The notes: generated by a model not told the origin, from the sequence alone. A DNA stretch of 64,000 nucleotides from Girardinichthys multiradiatus (GCF_021462225.1 NC_061811.1:23745163-23809162); one strand, 5' to 3'. Counted from the first letter of the stretch, positions 44,284 to 58,500 are shown. Program-made: numbers and translations.

Positions 44284-45889
44284 CAGGTCCTTCTCAAAAT
44301 ATTAGCATATTGTGATAAAGTTCATTATTTTCCATAATGACATGATGAAAATTTAACATTCATATATTTTAGATTCATTGCACACTAACGGAAATATTTC
44401 AGGTCTTTTATTGTCTTAATACGGATGATTTTGGCATACAGCTCATGAAAACCCAAAATTCCTATTTCACAAAATTAGCATATCATTAAAAGGGTCTCTA
44501 AACGAGCTATGAACCTAATCATCTGAATCAACGAGTTAACTCTAAACACCTGCAAAAGATTCCTGAGGCCTTTAAAACTCCCAGCCTGGTTCATCACTCA
44601 AAACCCCAATCATGGGTAAGACTGCCGACCTGACTGCTGTCCAGAAGGCCACTATTGACACCCTCAAGCAAGAGGGTAAGACACAGAAAAACATTTCTGA
44701 ATGAATAGGCTGTTCCCAGAGTGCTGTATCAAGGCACCTCAGTGGGAAGTCTGTGGGAAGGAAAAAGTGTGGCAGAAAACGGTGCAGAACGAGAAGAGGT
44801 GACCGGACCCTGAGGAAGATTGTGGAGAAGGGCCGATTCCAGACCTTGGGGGACCTGCGGAAGCAGTGGACTGAGTCTGGAGTAGAAACATCCAGAGCCA
44901 CCGTGCACAGGCGTGTGCAGGAAATGGGCTACAGGTGCCACATTCCCCAGGTCAAGCCACGTTTGAACCAGAAACAGCGGCAGAAGCGCCTGACCTGGGC
45001 TACAGAGAAGCAGCACTGGACTGTTGCTCAGTGGTCCAAAGTACTTTTTTCGGATGAAAGCAAATTCTGCATGTCATTCGGAAATCAAGGTGCCATAGTC
45101 TGGAGGAAGACTGGGGAGAAGGAAATGCCAAAATGCCAGAAGTCCAGTGTCAAGTACCCACAGTCAGTGATGGTCTGGGGTGCCGTGTCAGCTGCTGGTG
45201 TTGGTCCACTGTGTTTTATCAAGGGCAGGGTCAATGCAGCTAGCTATCAGGAGATTTTGGAGCACTTCATGCTTCCATCTGATGAAAAGCTTTATGGAGA
45301 TGAAGATTTCATTTTTCAGCACAACCTGGCACCTGCTCACAGTGCCAAAACCACTGGTAAATGGTTTACTGACCATGGTATCACTGTGCTCAATTGGCCT
45401 GCCAACTCTCCTGACCTGAACCCCATAGAGAATCTGTGGGATATTGTGAAGAGAACGTTGAGAGACTCAAGACCCAACACTCTGGATGAGCTAAAGGCCG
45501 CTATCGAAGCATCCTGGGCCTCCATAAGACCTCAGTGCCACAGGCTGATTGCCTCCATGCCACACCGCATTGAAGCAGTCATTTCTGCAAAGGATTCCCG
45601 ACCAAGTATTGAGTGCATAACTGTACATGATTATTTGAAGGTTGACGTTTTTTGTATTAAAAACACTTTTATTTTATTGGTCGGATGAAATATGCTAATT
45701 TTGTGAGATAGGAATTTTGGGTTTTCATGAGCTGTATGCCAAAATTATCTGTTTTAAGACAATAAAAGACCTGAAATATTTCAGTTAGTGTGCAATGAAT
45801 CTAAAATATATGAATGTTAAATTTTCATCATTACATTATGGAAAATAATGAACTTTATCACAATATGCTAATATTTTGAGAAGGACCTG
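44284..45889 (+). mobile_element. Full-length Tc1 element, DD34E, ~205 bp inverted repeats
   Basis: 1606 bp. The outer ends caggtccttctcaaaatatt match exactly in inverted orientation; TA flanks at 44282-44283 and 45890-45891. The arms (44284-44490 and about 45683-45889) are near-identical over ~205 bp, with motifs such as tagcatattgtgataaag and gacaataaaagacctgaaat in both, the IR/DR arrangement of many fish Tc1 elements. High arm identity suggests a young insertion. Confidence 0.96.
44612..45688 (+). pseudogene. Tc1 DD34E transposase, early stop and lost catalytic Asp
   Basis: The frame starts at ATG 44612 (MGKTADLTAVQKATIDTL) and meets TGA at 44702-44704 (ISE-stop-IGCSQSAVSRH; a CGA to TGA change is likely), then stays open to 45688. 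N-terminal helix-turn-helix, then GRKRCRTRRGDR, then the DDE domain: first Asp in LFSDESKF; the second Asp is replaced by Asn (FQHNLAPAH at 45316-45342, where QQD is usual); Glu in SPDLNPIENLWD, 34 residues after that position. The C-terminus runs into the right inverted repeat. The stop and the Asp loss each predict an inactive product. Confidence 0.94.
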
Positions 45890-45891
45890 TA

Positions 45892-48800
45892 TACACTTCC
45901 TGTTCGCAAATGAACAAGCACGCCATGATGAGCTGTCATTCTCTATGCACTCGCCTGCTGACAGCAACTCAAGAACTACTATGTATACAATATTAAGAGT
46001 CCATTATCTTAAAACAAAAATGCTTCTACCACTTGGTATGAACGACTAATGGGGAAAAAAAAAGACAGTTGTGTAGATTTTAAGGCTAAACAGTGAATAT
46101 AATAAAATTCATAACCAATTTGGCAACTGCCAGCTAAACTGGTACAATCTGTCCCACATGACCGACATTTATTTCATGTTGCTTTGCTTCAACACAGCAT
46201 CTTAAGTTCAAGGTCGGGACTTGAATCTACTGCAGCATCTTAACATATTTCTAAATTTGCTGATGTGCTTAGATTTAAGTTCATGATGCATGACTCGGTT
46301 TTAGCCACTTTGAACCAATGGTCTCATATTTAACTTTGGTAAAAGAGTTAATGGACGACTCAAGGAGTGCACTATGGCATGGTCATGTGGCTTCCAAACC
46401 TGCCCAAATCATCACACCACCACCACCATGCTTGATAGTTGGTATCAGGGCGTTTGTGCCAATGTGTTTTTTTTTTTTTGGTGCTGTGAATTATGGCCTG
46501 TGGGCAGTAACAATTGATCCTCTAAGGTCACTCCTGAAGTCTTTCCTCCTTGTTTTTGACCAAATACACAACTGTACACTCCTGCCAAAACTCCTGCTTT
46601 TAAAGTGGTCACACTTGATGATTAATTATTTCAGTGCATCTGATTAGCAGCATCTAATTCCCCAATACAGAAATTCATTGGAAGTAGAAAGTTTTATTAA
46701 CTTCCCTGCCTGGTTTCTGCAAGAAAATTAATACACACTTCAAAAATTTCAAGATGAGAATAATCAATTTCCCCTGTGAAAAAATGAGTCAAATAACAAT
46801 GAATTTAAATAAAAATTACTTTATTATTTTTTAAAATAAATGCATTTTTTACAGTCAAAAAACAGAACAGCAGGACATGCACAGCTGCTCTGGACACTGG
46901 AGGGAAACAAAACAGGAAAAAATATATATATTTATATATGCTTGGTTCTTTCTTACCTCTTTTTTTAAATATTTTATTTTTGTGAAATTGTCTCTAACTC
47001 CAGGGGGTCATCTTCACCACATTATGTGGCACACTTCAGTTGTGACAAAAAAACCCAAAGTTATCTAAAAAAACAATGTGAACAAGCTGAATATAAGGCA
47101 GAAATGTATGTAAATAATTACTGTCAGTTGAAACAAATAAATATGGTTTTGCATTGTTTTGCAAAACGGACAAGAGAAGACAAAAATATATGAACAAAAT
47201 AAACAGAACTTTATGAAGAATAACATCCGCTCAGCATAGGGTTTGGCTGCACATAAAAAAACATTTCAACCAAGCCTGGAGTTTGAGACTAGTTATCGTA
47301 ATCTAAATTTATATGCATTCTTATGTGGAAACTCAGTAAGACCACAATGTACACAGACAGCTCTGAAGGCTACATACGTCAACTGATGGCTTCTGAAAAA
47401 AAAAAAAAAAAACTGTACAATTCTATAAAACGTTTGCGTTTTTACATTAGTTACAAAAAAATAACAATACTTCATTTATCAATCCTTCATACTTAGAACA
47501 GAAAAAATTGCATTTTCTTTAAACTCTGTGACCTTTTGCTGGTGCATATTGATAAGGATATAATACTATATGGTGAGAAACAGGACTTCATTAAGGTAGG
47601 ACATGCCTCGAGGGATTGTGATAGTGTTCCTCCTTTTGTGTAAAGTACATGCACTTCAACGTCATCTATAATATCAAGTCTCTGGTTGCTTAAAACTTGT
47701 AAAAGCAGCTACTGACGGCCACATCTCTTGCTATTACTGTTCAAAAAGAACAAAGGCTAGTCACTGGAAAAAAAAAATGTTGCTTTTGTATATTTACTGA
47801 ACTGAATGAGACATTTTGACCTAATTTGGTACATCCAGGTAGTAAAACCCACAGGATGTTGATCGCAGTGCAACGAAGAGTAGCGTTTTCAAAAATGCTT
47901 CCTAGTCGCACTTTAATAAAAAATACAAAGGAAGTGCTCACAAGGTGTTCTGTGTCAGGCTAATACATAATCAACAGGGTGGCTCAACAAAAGAGACGGA
48001 AGTTGCGAAACACTGAAGCAAAAGAAAAATTTAACATCTTATCCATAAAGAGGAATCTATAAGCAGAAGTGCTTACAAGAGTTTTCAGAGAGATTCATAG
48101 AAAGGACAGTGTGGAGGTAAAGAGCACCTATGAGAAGCCATTGCTGCTACAGATACCCTTTTGATAAGATTTAACGATTGATTTATTCCTTTATGGAAGA
48201 TAAATATAAATGCTTTATACGTTTATATGGCAAGAGTTTAGCTCCTTTAGTCCAGCTACAGAAGAGAATGCAGGGCTCCTACAAATGTCCTGTTCAGAAT
48301 TATTTTTCAAATAGTTTCTGTCAGTCCTTACTACATTATAACCACCTGAATGCAATACATTTGACTAGTGTTGTTTTTATTATTTGGTTTTTCAGAAATT
48401 GTTAAATAACTCACTACTTCCGATTCATTTCACGTCTTTTGGGCATCTGGCGAAACGTTAAATCGGTTCTAATCCACAATACTTATAATAAATTAAACAG
48501 ATTCTTTAAATCACAGTTTGCAATCATTCTTTCATTTCACCATATCCCTCAGATTGTTTATTCTAACTATTTGTTTGGCATCTAAACCAAACCAAGTTCA
48601 AAAGTTTTCAGTCCAGTTTAAGACTCAGAAACAGATTTATCCAGAGCCCAAAAAAGCACCTAAACAGGACTCAAAAACAAAAAAGATCAATGATTGGAGC
48701 AACTGCAGTAATTTAGAAAGCAAATCTGAGATAAAGGTCATTATAGACCTTTATAGAAATATGAATTCACATAAGAAGGCCTTTATTCAGAAATTCATAT

Positions 48801-49385
48801 CTTTTATCTTTTGGAAAATGAAAAAAGGAATAAAGATTGAAAAAAGCTTTTCTCCATACTTCACCAGAGTGGGAAAATTATAAAAACAAATTCCATCCTT
48901 TTCCAGACTTTAAGGAGTAGTAGGAACCTTGATAATTGGAGCAGAAAAGATGAGTCTTTGGAATTAAATCGAAAGGTTGATCAACCAGTGCCTTGGATGA
49001 AAATTTGTGGCCATAATCCTAACAGGGTGAAAGATGAGAGCGCGATAAGAGGAGAAGAAGAAGAAGGTGGTGGTACAGGGTGTTATTTTAAGGCTCCTTC
49101 TAAAACACAAGACTTCAGCTGGACAGTACACCAACCAAAACATTAGTGGAGTAACAAATTATTTTGTGAGCATTAATGCAAATATATATATTAAAAAAAA
49201 CTAGAACAATAATTGTGTCAGTCTTGGCAATAACTGTGCTAAATTTTGACTTCTTCAGCACAGTTTCAAACACTTCAAAAGACAAAAGAACACAATAAAA
49301 TAAACCCATACAAGTCTGCACCACTTCCCACCCTAACCCGCTTCCCATGACCTAAAATCATTGATTCCTGCTGGCCTGGGACCAC
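45892..49385 (-). other. FERMT2: FERMT2 3' UTR and intergenic flank (boundary unknown)
   Basis: The stop codon of FERMT2 is at 49388-49386, so the 3' UTR extends leftward from 49385. Several minus-strand AATAAA signals exist (for example at 48182-48187, about 48560, and about 46820-46825) and none can be preferred by eye. Apart from the Tc1-like relic at 46330-46670, no other gene is visible. The lysine-rich 48518-48883 plus-strand frame looks like chance. Confidence 0.5.
46330..46670 (-). mobile_element. Internally deleted Tc1-like relic
   Basis: caaatcatcacaccaccac, ccatgcttgatagttggtat and aagtctttcctccttgtttt then tttaaagtggtcacacttga and cagtgcatctgattagcagc follow, in order, scattered landmarks of a fish Tc1-like element in antisense, with the middle missing. 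Confidence 0.55.
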
Positions 49386-49559
49386 TCAGACCCAGCCGCT
49401 GGTCAGTTTATAGAACATTTCCTCATCTAGTGACTCATTCTGGTCCTTGGCTCGTGTCGACAGGAAGATGTACCCGCCGATAAACTCGTGGACAACCTTG
49501 CAGTCCACCTCGGCGCAGATGAAAGACAGGCTGGGCTCGTCTGCAAACTCAACGGTCAC
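49386..49559 (-). CDS. FERMT2: FERMT2 terminal coding exon
   Basis: 174 nt with stop TGA at 49388-49386. Acceptor gtgcattcag|GTGACCG. Encodes [38 protein letters not shown] and FYKLTSGWV, completing the F3 subdomain. The 3' UTR follows. Confidence 0.97.
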   Translation of the reverse strand: MTVEFADEPSLSFICAEVDCKVVHEFIGGYIFLSTRAKDQNESLDEEMFYKLTSGWV

Positions 49560-52500
49560 CTGAATGCACAAGATATGAGACATCAGTCGTGGTAAATACT
49601 AACAATATATAATGTCTTTTGTACCACTTTAAATGTTGAGTGGAAGGAAGACACAAACTGTTGAAGAAACTAAGAATCCATGTCAGGGACATGATGAACA
49701 TGGAGAAGAAGGTGCTCTGGACAGAGTAAACTAACACTGACCTTTTTGGCGTATATGCAAATGTTATACCTGCTGGAGAACTAATACTGCGCATCACCCT
49801 GAACCCACCATCCCAATTCTATAAAACATGCCGGTGAAAGCATCATGCCGTCGGGGGGCTGGGGGTTAATAGAAAATGCCTGCTTAACATCTTTATTTGT
49901 AAAACCTTTAGATTTTGAAAACCATGCATCACTTAACCTCCACTTTACATTTATGGACCAATGCAATACTTCGTGGTTGTAATCTGACTGAATGGAAAAA
50001 ACCTTAAGGGCAGTGAAAACTTTCACAAGGCACTGTACGAAAGAAAAAACTGTTTTAGCGACTTTCTTTGGCGCCCCCTCTCCTACCATCTTGATCTCCC
50101 AGTTGACATTCCACTGCTTCATGTTGCTAAAGCGCCAGGTCTTGATGGCATCTCCAGTGTGGGCATCCATCCGGATCAGACGATTATAGGTGATTCCGAT
50201 CAGCTCTTCCTTCTTTCCTCCCTGGAACCTGAGGAGCAAAAAGGGAAACGTTTAGCTTAACTGACCGAATGATATGTCACAAACAAAAACAATATGGGTA
50301 ATGGTGATGGAGTTATGTACTTTGCAAGGAAGTGAGTGATTCCAAACTCTGGCAAGGACTGCCATGCCTGGATGAAGCGCATCTTAGCCTCAATGAGACT
50401 CATCTGGGCCACGTTCTGGTGGGCTTCAAGAATCCGTGCTGAAATCTGCCAAAGACACAATAACACATATAAAAAGACGGGTTTTTTTGGCACGGTGCTT
50501 CCTGTTGAGTTATCACAAATTCAAACATCCCCGGGTCCAAATTCATCCCATCACCACACACCAAACCAACCAACCCACCACACCCAAATCACCACCCGCT
50601 GAATATGTAAAAAAGTCTTCAGAGCATAATGTGTTGGTAAATGACCAGAAGAAGAAGAGTATGAAACTTCACGTCCAAACGAGGGATCTGTGTCACTGAG
50701 ATGAGTGAGTGAGAAAAAGCTTTTAATCAATGTGAGTTTGTAAGCATCTGACTGTATAAGGTGCAGCTATATATTGGCACCCCAGGTAAAGATATGTAAA
50801 AAAATACTTTTGCCTTTATGTTTTAGACCATTTCCCAGGATTTCTTTAAACATCTCCTGGTATTCGAAGAGTTTATGATGAGATGCTATGTAAAAATGTT
50901 TCCATGGCCTTTGGAGAGAGGCCCACAGCACCACAGACCCTTCACTGTACTGGACAGGGGGCATGAGGTGCTTTTCCTCATTTTTTCATTTTTTGTTTCA
51001 GAGCAGAGCGACCTCGAATGTTTCATTATAGAAAAGCTCAATCATAGTGATGTCTGTTACCATTTCTGATGGTAGGACAGAAAACACTTTCTGGCATCAC
51101 CACAAAACAGCTGGTTGCCATGGAAACCTAATGATGTGGACTTGTTGATACTAGTATTTGCTGAAGCTATGACATTTATTTTTGGAGATTATATACGTGC
51201 CTTACCATCCTGCTCACTTTGCATGGTGGTAAAATAAACTCAGGCTAGTGGCCAGAAGAGAAACTGATGTCTGTGTCATGTCATATTTATACCCCAGGCC
51301 AACAAAAAGTCGTGGATTACTAATCCGTAGTTCCTAGACACCAAACACACCTTTCCTCAGGGTATGGACCATTTTTATGTGCATTTATTTTTATTTCTGA
51401 CTAGAAGCAGGCTTGATGGTAATGCACATAGGTTCCAATGCACCTGAACACCTGTCGTTTTAGACATACATGTCACACAAGTTAATAAACAGAGGAACAG
51501 AGCTAGCCAAAAAGTTCCACTACAGATATTTTCATTGAAGATTATGTGCATTTCTAAAGTCAATGATCAAAACACACATTTTCTGAGGTCAGCCACTTAC
51601 CTCCTGTCCACTATTGTCTATGCATTTTATATGAGACACACAAACTAAAACAGTAAGGTAAAGCTAAAACTAAAAAACATGAAAGCACTTATTCTTCTAA
51701 TATGATGTTAAATGGACAAAAGCATGCAACAGACCTCCATATTTGTTTATTATTTAGTCTTCTAAATGGATGTTAAAATTGTTTGTTCAACATGAAGCAG
51801 GAGCCATATGAACCCTTTCATATGTGACTTACTTTTATTTATTAATTCTTGGACACAAATCAAAGACAAACAACAAACAGAAAATGTCATCTACTCTCTA
51901 TAGTTAGAAGACCACCCAGACACAAAAAAAGGTTTAGAAAAACATGCAGAGCGGCTTAAAGGCACCCAGTGGACACATCACTTACCAAATCCCTGATATA
52001 GCCTGGCTGAAGAGAGGAGATGGGTATGGGGAGATGCAGGAGTTTGACAGAGGCAGAATAAAAAAGAAAGAAAGAAAAAGTTTGGACAAAGAACAGGCAA
52101 ATAAGATTAGAGTCAGGGGAGGAAAGCTAAAAAAAATATACGCTGGAAACTATGGCATGACTGCAATGAAAGAGCTGTACTGTGGGGATGAGGTGTCATA
52201 CAGTACTAAGCCACAATCAAGGGCGAGTAGAGCTCAAAAACTGATGCATCCTTTAGAGAGGAAACATAGGAAGGACTGCATAACGCTTGTCAAGGGAAAT
52301 GGTCAAATAGAAACTGGGATTGACTGTGTCGGCTTACTGTGTCATAACTTCCACTGGGACGATAAAACATCAGAAAGGTTCTCATTCCTTTCCTTCCACA
52401 AGATGGCGACGTTTACCTACTGTAGTGAAACTGATGACTAGTCTGTTTAGGCTTCCAGCTGCTTCAGTGTTTGCTTTCTGCTTAAACTTATACAATCAGA

Positions 52501-55500
52501 CCAGACACTGCTCTAACCCACGTAATCCAAAAGTTCCTGTGTGTACATCCGCTTAGAGCAACGGCACGGAAGTCTCCCTGGGCAAATCTTGCAACAGGAA
52601 GCCCGATTTGAGGGGAGATGGGGAGGGGCTGCAGCTGACTGGAGAGTTTACAGGATTTTCCCAGACAGTTTTCCCGCGCAGCATTCCCAAGCACTGCTCA
52701 TTTCCTGATGCCCCACGCCTACTACACAAGTTCACGTGTGTATGTGTGTGTGTAAGCAGGGTGGCACAGGCACATACTGTACGTTTAGTACAGTGTTACT
52801 CTTTCTTATGAGACCGTAGAAAATATCTATTAGACTGGGCTGGAGTAAGTTTGACGATGAAGAAAAAGAAAATGAACTATAGTAACAACATGCAGCTGAA
52901 TAATATTACTAATACTGTTATGGACAAATTTGTTGACACCCTTTGTAAAGATGTGTAAAAATCCTTCAAATAAATTCATCTTTTAATCCAGTAGCATGAT
53001 TTCATTTCTAACATGTTTTTTTTTACTGGATATAGATGGTTATTGGAGAAGATTGATTTTGTGTTTGGTGAACCATGGATCATTATCCATTTATTTGTCA
53101 TTTTTATTTAGTATTATTTCAAATGTCCTCGTATTTCAATGAGATCAAGATGCCACGCACTCAAACAAGATTCTCAGGGCCTTTGGAGAGAAATGGATCC
53201 ATTGCATCACAGAGCCGTTACCATACCAACAGTGAGACTAAGGTGCTATGCCAGTCTAAATTAGTCCGAAGAAGTTTAGTAAACTGCACATATTTTTGTT
53301 ACAGTAGGGGGGAAAAAAAGGATTTGTTTCTAGTAATAATTCCAGGCAACCAGTTGGCATGAAGAAGAATGCGTGATCCCAAAATGCCACTCTTTGCTGT
53401 AGTTCTCCAACAGAGTTTTGGAGATGTAGTTTTACCTTCCTTATTACCGTTCCTTCCTGTGTGTGATAAGGTAAAAATCTGCCTTTATCCAGCCTGGTGA
53501 CCAGTGGCTAACAGAAATGGGCCTCCTCATTGTAATTTATTTATGTCCCAGTGACAAAGTCATGGAATAAATAAAAAGCTCCAAAAAACTGATTGGCATG
53601 AAAAAGTGAAGTGTAAACATGATAAAAAGCACATGGAGTGCAGCGTGACGTACAGCGCCCCATATACTGAAGCTATTCACCCACGGATGAAGCCATATGG
53701 GGTTCGAGTCCCAACCTCAGGAACTTTCCTGGCCTGCATGTCTTTTCTCAGCCTCCTATCCAGTCTGAACACTGCATAAAAGCCACTATTGCCGCAAATG
53801 CTTCACAAACTGCATATTTACATTTATTTTACAGGGATTATTCAAGGTACCAATTATTCCACTGGTGAATTTGCTAAAACAACCGTTTTTTAATCTGTAA
53901 TTTTCTTAGCCCACTGAATAAAAATAAAAACATTTTTCAACTGCAATATTTATTTTAAGGCATTTGTTTCACTTCTGTACTTACATTCTAAAAATAAAAA
54001 AAAGATTTTTATATTTTTCTTTGCTCCAACTTCATTTAAATATTCAACTAAAATGGGTTAAATAAACTAATCAAGCAGAAACAAAACGGTGTTACAAATA
54101 AAGCTCGTCCTTTAGGGAACAGTTCAGTATTTCTTGCAAACAGCAAACCTCTGCGACATGTTTCAAAACTGGATAAGGCGGAAACGAAATTACATTTAAC
54201 TGCATGTCAAAGTAGCACAAAACATAAAATACATCAACTTTATCCAGAGATAGACTACAATATCTTTTTCTTTTGCGATCTCTAACAAAAGTTAAACTAC
54301 AGTCAGTTTTGTCAGACAAAGGTTTTTAGAACAAGATTTGATTTTCTGTATTTCTACATCGTGGCTTGAAACTACGATGTAAACAAATCTATTATTACTC
54401 TTTATCATTACTCAAATAGAAACTGACTCATTGATGCCCTGAAGTCAAGCTCTGTTTCTGATCTGTGCTTCCTGTACTAAATGTTTGACATCAACTTATA
54501 GCTTTTATGCACCAATACCAACGCTGATGATAAATTCATTAAGCCTCACAATTAACGAATTCTGTATGGTGAATTCAACTAAAACGCTTCCTAGCAATTC
54601 CTGCTCTTCTAATCCTTGTTCACCGTCTCCCTTTCTTTCTAGATATCCACGATACTCCAAGGCTGCGGTCCAGACCAATTCTGAGTCATCGTTTACTGTA
54701 CCAGCCGCCTCCTGACATCATTCCTGCCCTCTGGCAACACGCCACATTTCTACTTCTTACTTAAACAGATCCAGATTTAGTGACTGGGCTAAAGTTTGGG
54801 AGGTGAGAGCCCGCCTCATCCGTCCCCAACTAGCACTGCCATGGAAGCCGTGTACTCAGCTGCTGCAGTGTACACACAGCAGCTATTTGTTTGCATGCAA
54901 ACCTGCTGAGCAAAGTGTAGAATCTTCCCAATGTTTGAATGAGAATTAAAAGACTAGAAGAGATTAAATGTTAAACCTTTTCACTCCTAATGCTAAAAAA
55001 ATAAGTAGAGATGTCCCATTTTAGACATTTGTGGAGCTTAAACAAAAATAAGACAAGTTATCTGTGCAACATGCAACCAAATAACCAACACTAGCGCCTT
55101 CCTTTAGTTTAGGAGTGAGGACCTAAACCCTTTAGAAAGCCTGGACAGAAGTTGCTTAAAACCAACTTTAAAATACTGCAATTAGAATTGCATTTAACGA
55201 TTATTTTAAGTTTCTATATTCTGCAGATCTGAATACAGTTTATATATTGTAAATTTAGTGTGATTTCCAAACGGAATGAATGAATTTTGTGTTGAAAATT
55301 CAAACCTCGAGCGGCCGATTTGCATCTCTGGCATTGGTAAAGCTTAGACCTGCTGATACCAAATTCATCCGAAATAGATTTCCCTTTAAGAACAAAAAAA
55401 TAACAAGATTCAAGAAGAGCACTGAACATGTTTTTTCTTTAGCCTTCCTGCTGTGAGCCGCCATTATTTATAACATCACATTGGCGCATTACAAAGTCGT

Positions 55501-58500
55501 GACTATTATTTTAAAAGAAAGTCAGAGTGATTCCGAAGTTGACCTTTTAAACTGGCTTCATTGTATCAGAGATTAGCGCCGTTAGCTTGGCTAGCGTCAC
55601 TAAAATAGCAGCCTCCGTATGAACTGATTTCTTAATGCATTACAACATTCAACTATGAAGGAATTCTGATTTGTTGCATTCAACGGTAAAACTGTCTTTT
55701 TGTATGTACATGCAAGAAGATTGGAAGAGTTTAGCATAAGCCGTAAGACCAGGTTTTAGGGGCCTGAAGTAAAAGGTTGTCGTTCTGACAGAGGAGGATA
55801 TGTACAGGAAGTTTAGGTAGGAGAACAGAGAAACAAAGGAACAGAGGGAGTAAAAGCTACTGATGCCAAAAGGCACTTGTCTGGGAAGCACACGTTTCAC
55901 CAAATAACAGTTAAACAACCTAAAACATTAGCAGAAAATTCTTCAAACATTAGGTTAAAACTTCCAGCAGATCCTCGGTGGCTTACCTGCTTGTTCTTGT
56001 ACTTCTTAAGATAACGTGGGGACACCAGGCACTCTGGGTTAATATCTGTAGTGATTGGTTCGATGAACTGAGGATCAGGGTTCATGTGCTGCATCTTGAG
56101 GAAGGACAGGATATTCTGGACCTCCAGGTTGTAGGAACTGTCGGCCATGGTCTTCCCTTTGGAGGCCAGGCGGCATGCAGCCATCCAGTGAGCATATTGC
56201 TTCTCCTGGAGACAGAACATCATGTGGAATTTAAGACGGCAACGGCGGGGAGAAGTAATCCTGAAAAACGACAATGACTTCAGCCTTACCGTGTCACACC
56301 GGAGCCAGATCTCATTCATCCCATCCGCCACGGGGATTAGCAGCTTGATGTTGAATTTCTGGCCGGAGATATTCACATCTGGCGTTACCTCGCAACCTGA
56401 GCAATCAGAGTGCAGACAGGAAAAGGACACCAAAGCTTGCAGTCATTCTTTAAACTCACCACCTACCAAGACAAGCTTGGTGCAGTTAAATAAACATTCA
56501 CATTCCATGATGAGAATCATGCAACACATTTGGTACGTATGTATTTCTCCACCTCTTAGGTTCATTTGGTGTGCAGGTGTCCCATGTGCTTCCTCTTTAC
56601 TCTTGTAGCAGGAAATCGTGATGTCCTTGAACGTGCACCAGTACTGCTTATAGCCCTTCAGTGTCAGCTTTTTGGGTCTGGAAATACAAAGCAGACACAG
56701 ACATATCATCAGCTGGAAAAATGCTCAATAGTCTTTAAAGGCAGTTAACAGGAAGAGTGGGGGAGGGAAGATCATAGGAGAATACTAAGAGGAGAGAGAA
56801 AGAAAGTGTAAAGTCAGCGAGGTGAGCAGGAATGGAGCCAGAAATGTGGAAAACCATTACAGAGGAAACACCCCTCAATATCACAGCCTCCACCCCAACC
56901 AACTTTTTACTGCATATTTTATGAGGCAAGCACTCCAGGAGGTAACTTGCTTGTCAGCAAGGTCTTAAGGCCAAAAAGGGATAGGATTCAAAATATGCCT
57001 CCACTTACAAATCTCCCTAAAGAGAAACTAGGAGCTCCCTCCCCAGTAGCGGGTACTTGGCACTGGCACTATTTCAGCCTCTTACAGTGTTGGAACATGA
57101 GCCAGATTTCTTTAATAAAGTGAAAAAACAATCCTAAATCTTACTCTCTAAATGTTTTGGACAGAGATGATTCTTAACTTATGAGCAGTTATTTGCATTT
57201 TGAATGTTAGTGAAAGAGCACATGCCTTTTTTAGGATAGTGCTGCTCTGGAAATAGACTTACTTGAAGACTTTGACGTAGTCTGCTAGCTCTGGAATAGA
57301 TGTGATGTCACCCTGAGAGGAAAGGGAAATACGTTCCATCAGCATTTTCTTGATTTTAATTGTTTTCCCAAGGTTGCCGTGTCAACAGTAAAATTAGCAA
57401 CTCTAAGGTAAGACAATTATACACTGCAAATATACCAAATGTAACATTTATTGTGTGTGATTTGCTTTAAATGTCTTAATAAAAATTTTTAAAATCATTT
57501 TTAAAGAGGTGGTCTGTGCCTCAGTCCCAACATTAAAAAGGGCAAAGATAACTTTTTCTTTTTAGTTGTGTTCAGACTTGTAGGTCATTTGTTTCCGTGC
57601 CCAAAATGCGGTTATAGGCGACGACAAAAACAAAACACCGACTACAAAGTAAGAAACCGAGCATGAGGGAAACAAAAATGAAGCTAAAAGAATCTCAAAG
57701 AGCCATGACCTTTGGTACACAAAGTAGGCTCAGGACAAAAGTACTGACATGCAAGTCTCTGACTTTAGTGCCGATTTGTGCACTGAAGAGTAACAAACTG
57801 CCATCCTATCTACCTAGCTCAGTCTGCTTGTAACTCACCACAATGGTGAATAACTGCTTTTGACAAAAACTGTTATAAAAAAAACTTTAAGGTCTGGCAG
57901 CTTTTAGGCAGATGTTATTTCTGCTCCACTTCTGACCAACATTCCAACTCTAATGTGCACGGGTCGCCACTCTGCTTTCCATCCATCCATCATTCCATCC
58001 TTCGAACCATCCATCCATTCATACATCCTTGCTTGTCCTTGCAAGGGTTGTGGGGGGTCTGGAGCCCATCTCTAGCGGTCACTGGGCAAGAGGTGGGGTA
58101 CACTCTAGACATGTTGCCAGTCTATCACAGGGCAACACAGGACAACCATGCACACACACACACACACACACACGCACTCATACCTTAAGGGCAATTTAGA
58201 GTACCGTATTTTCTGCACTATAAGGCGCACTTAAAAACCTTTAATTTTCTCAAACAATGACAGTGCGCCTTGTAATCCGGAGCGCCTTATATATGGATCA
58301 ATTGGTTAATTGGTTGATCCATACTGGTTGTACACGGCGCTGTCAAAATGTTTCAGTACGACTGGTAAACTACAAAGCCGCACCGCTTGCAGCATTACGG
58401 CTACCGTAGTCAGGGGCGTCGCCGAAGTAATAGCGGTAAACACCTGTACTGTGCTTACTCCTAGTCCAACACCACTTTGTGTGTATAATGTTTGAATGTT

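Larger units (their letters stand above)
50446..55986. other. FERMT2: FERMT2 large intron (5541 bp)
   Basis: No missed coding exon is needed: the flanking exons join in phase and match the family. Contains the paired relics 50740-51100 and 52915-53400, a SINE relic 53660-53800, a short tg run near 52736-52753, and a CG-richer patch near 55440-55620. The antisense frame 51944-52441 (165 codons) has no recognised motif. Confidence 0.8.

Noticed and set aside
48518..48883. 121-codon plus-strand frame downstream of FERMT2
   Set aside because: Low-complexity Lys/Gln/Ser composition with no motif; lies antisense in the probable 3' UTR or flank.
51944..52441. 165-codon plus-strand open frame in the large FERMT2 intron
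   Set aside because: Lysine-rich, no family motif, no splice or promoter context, and antisense to the host gene. Length alone is not convincing in AT-rich DNA with long stop-free purine runs.
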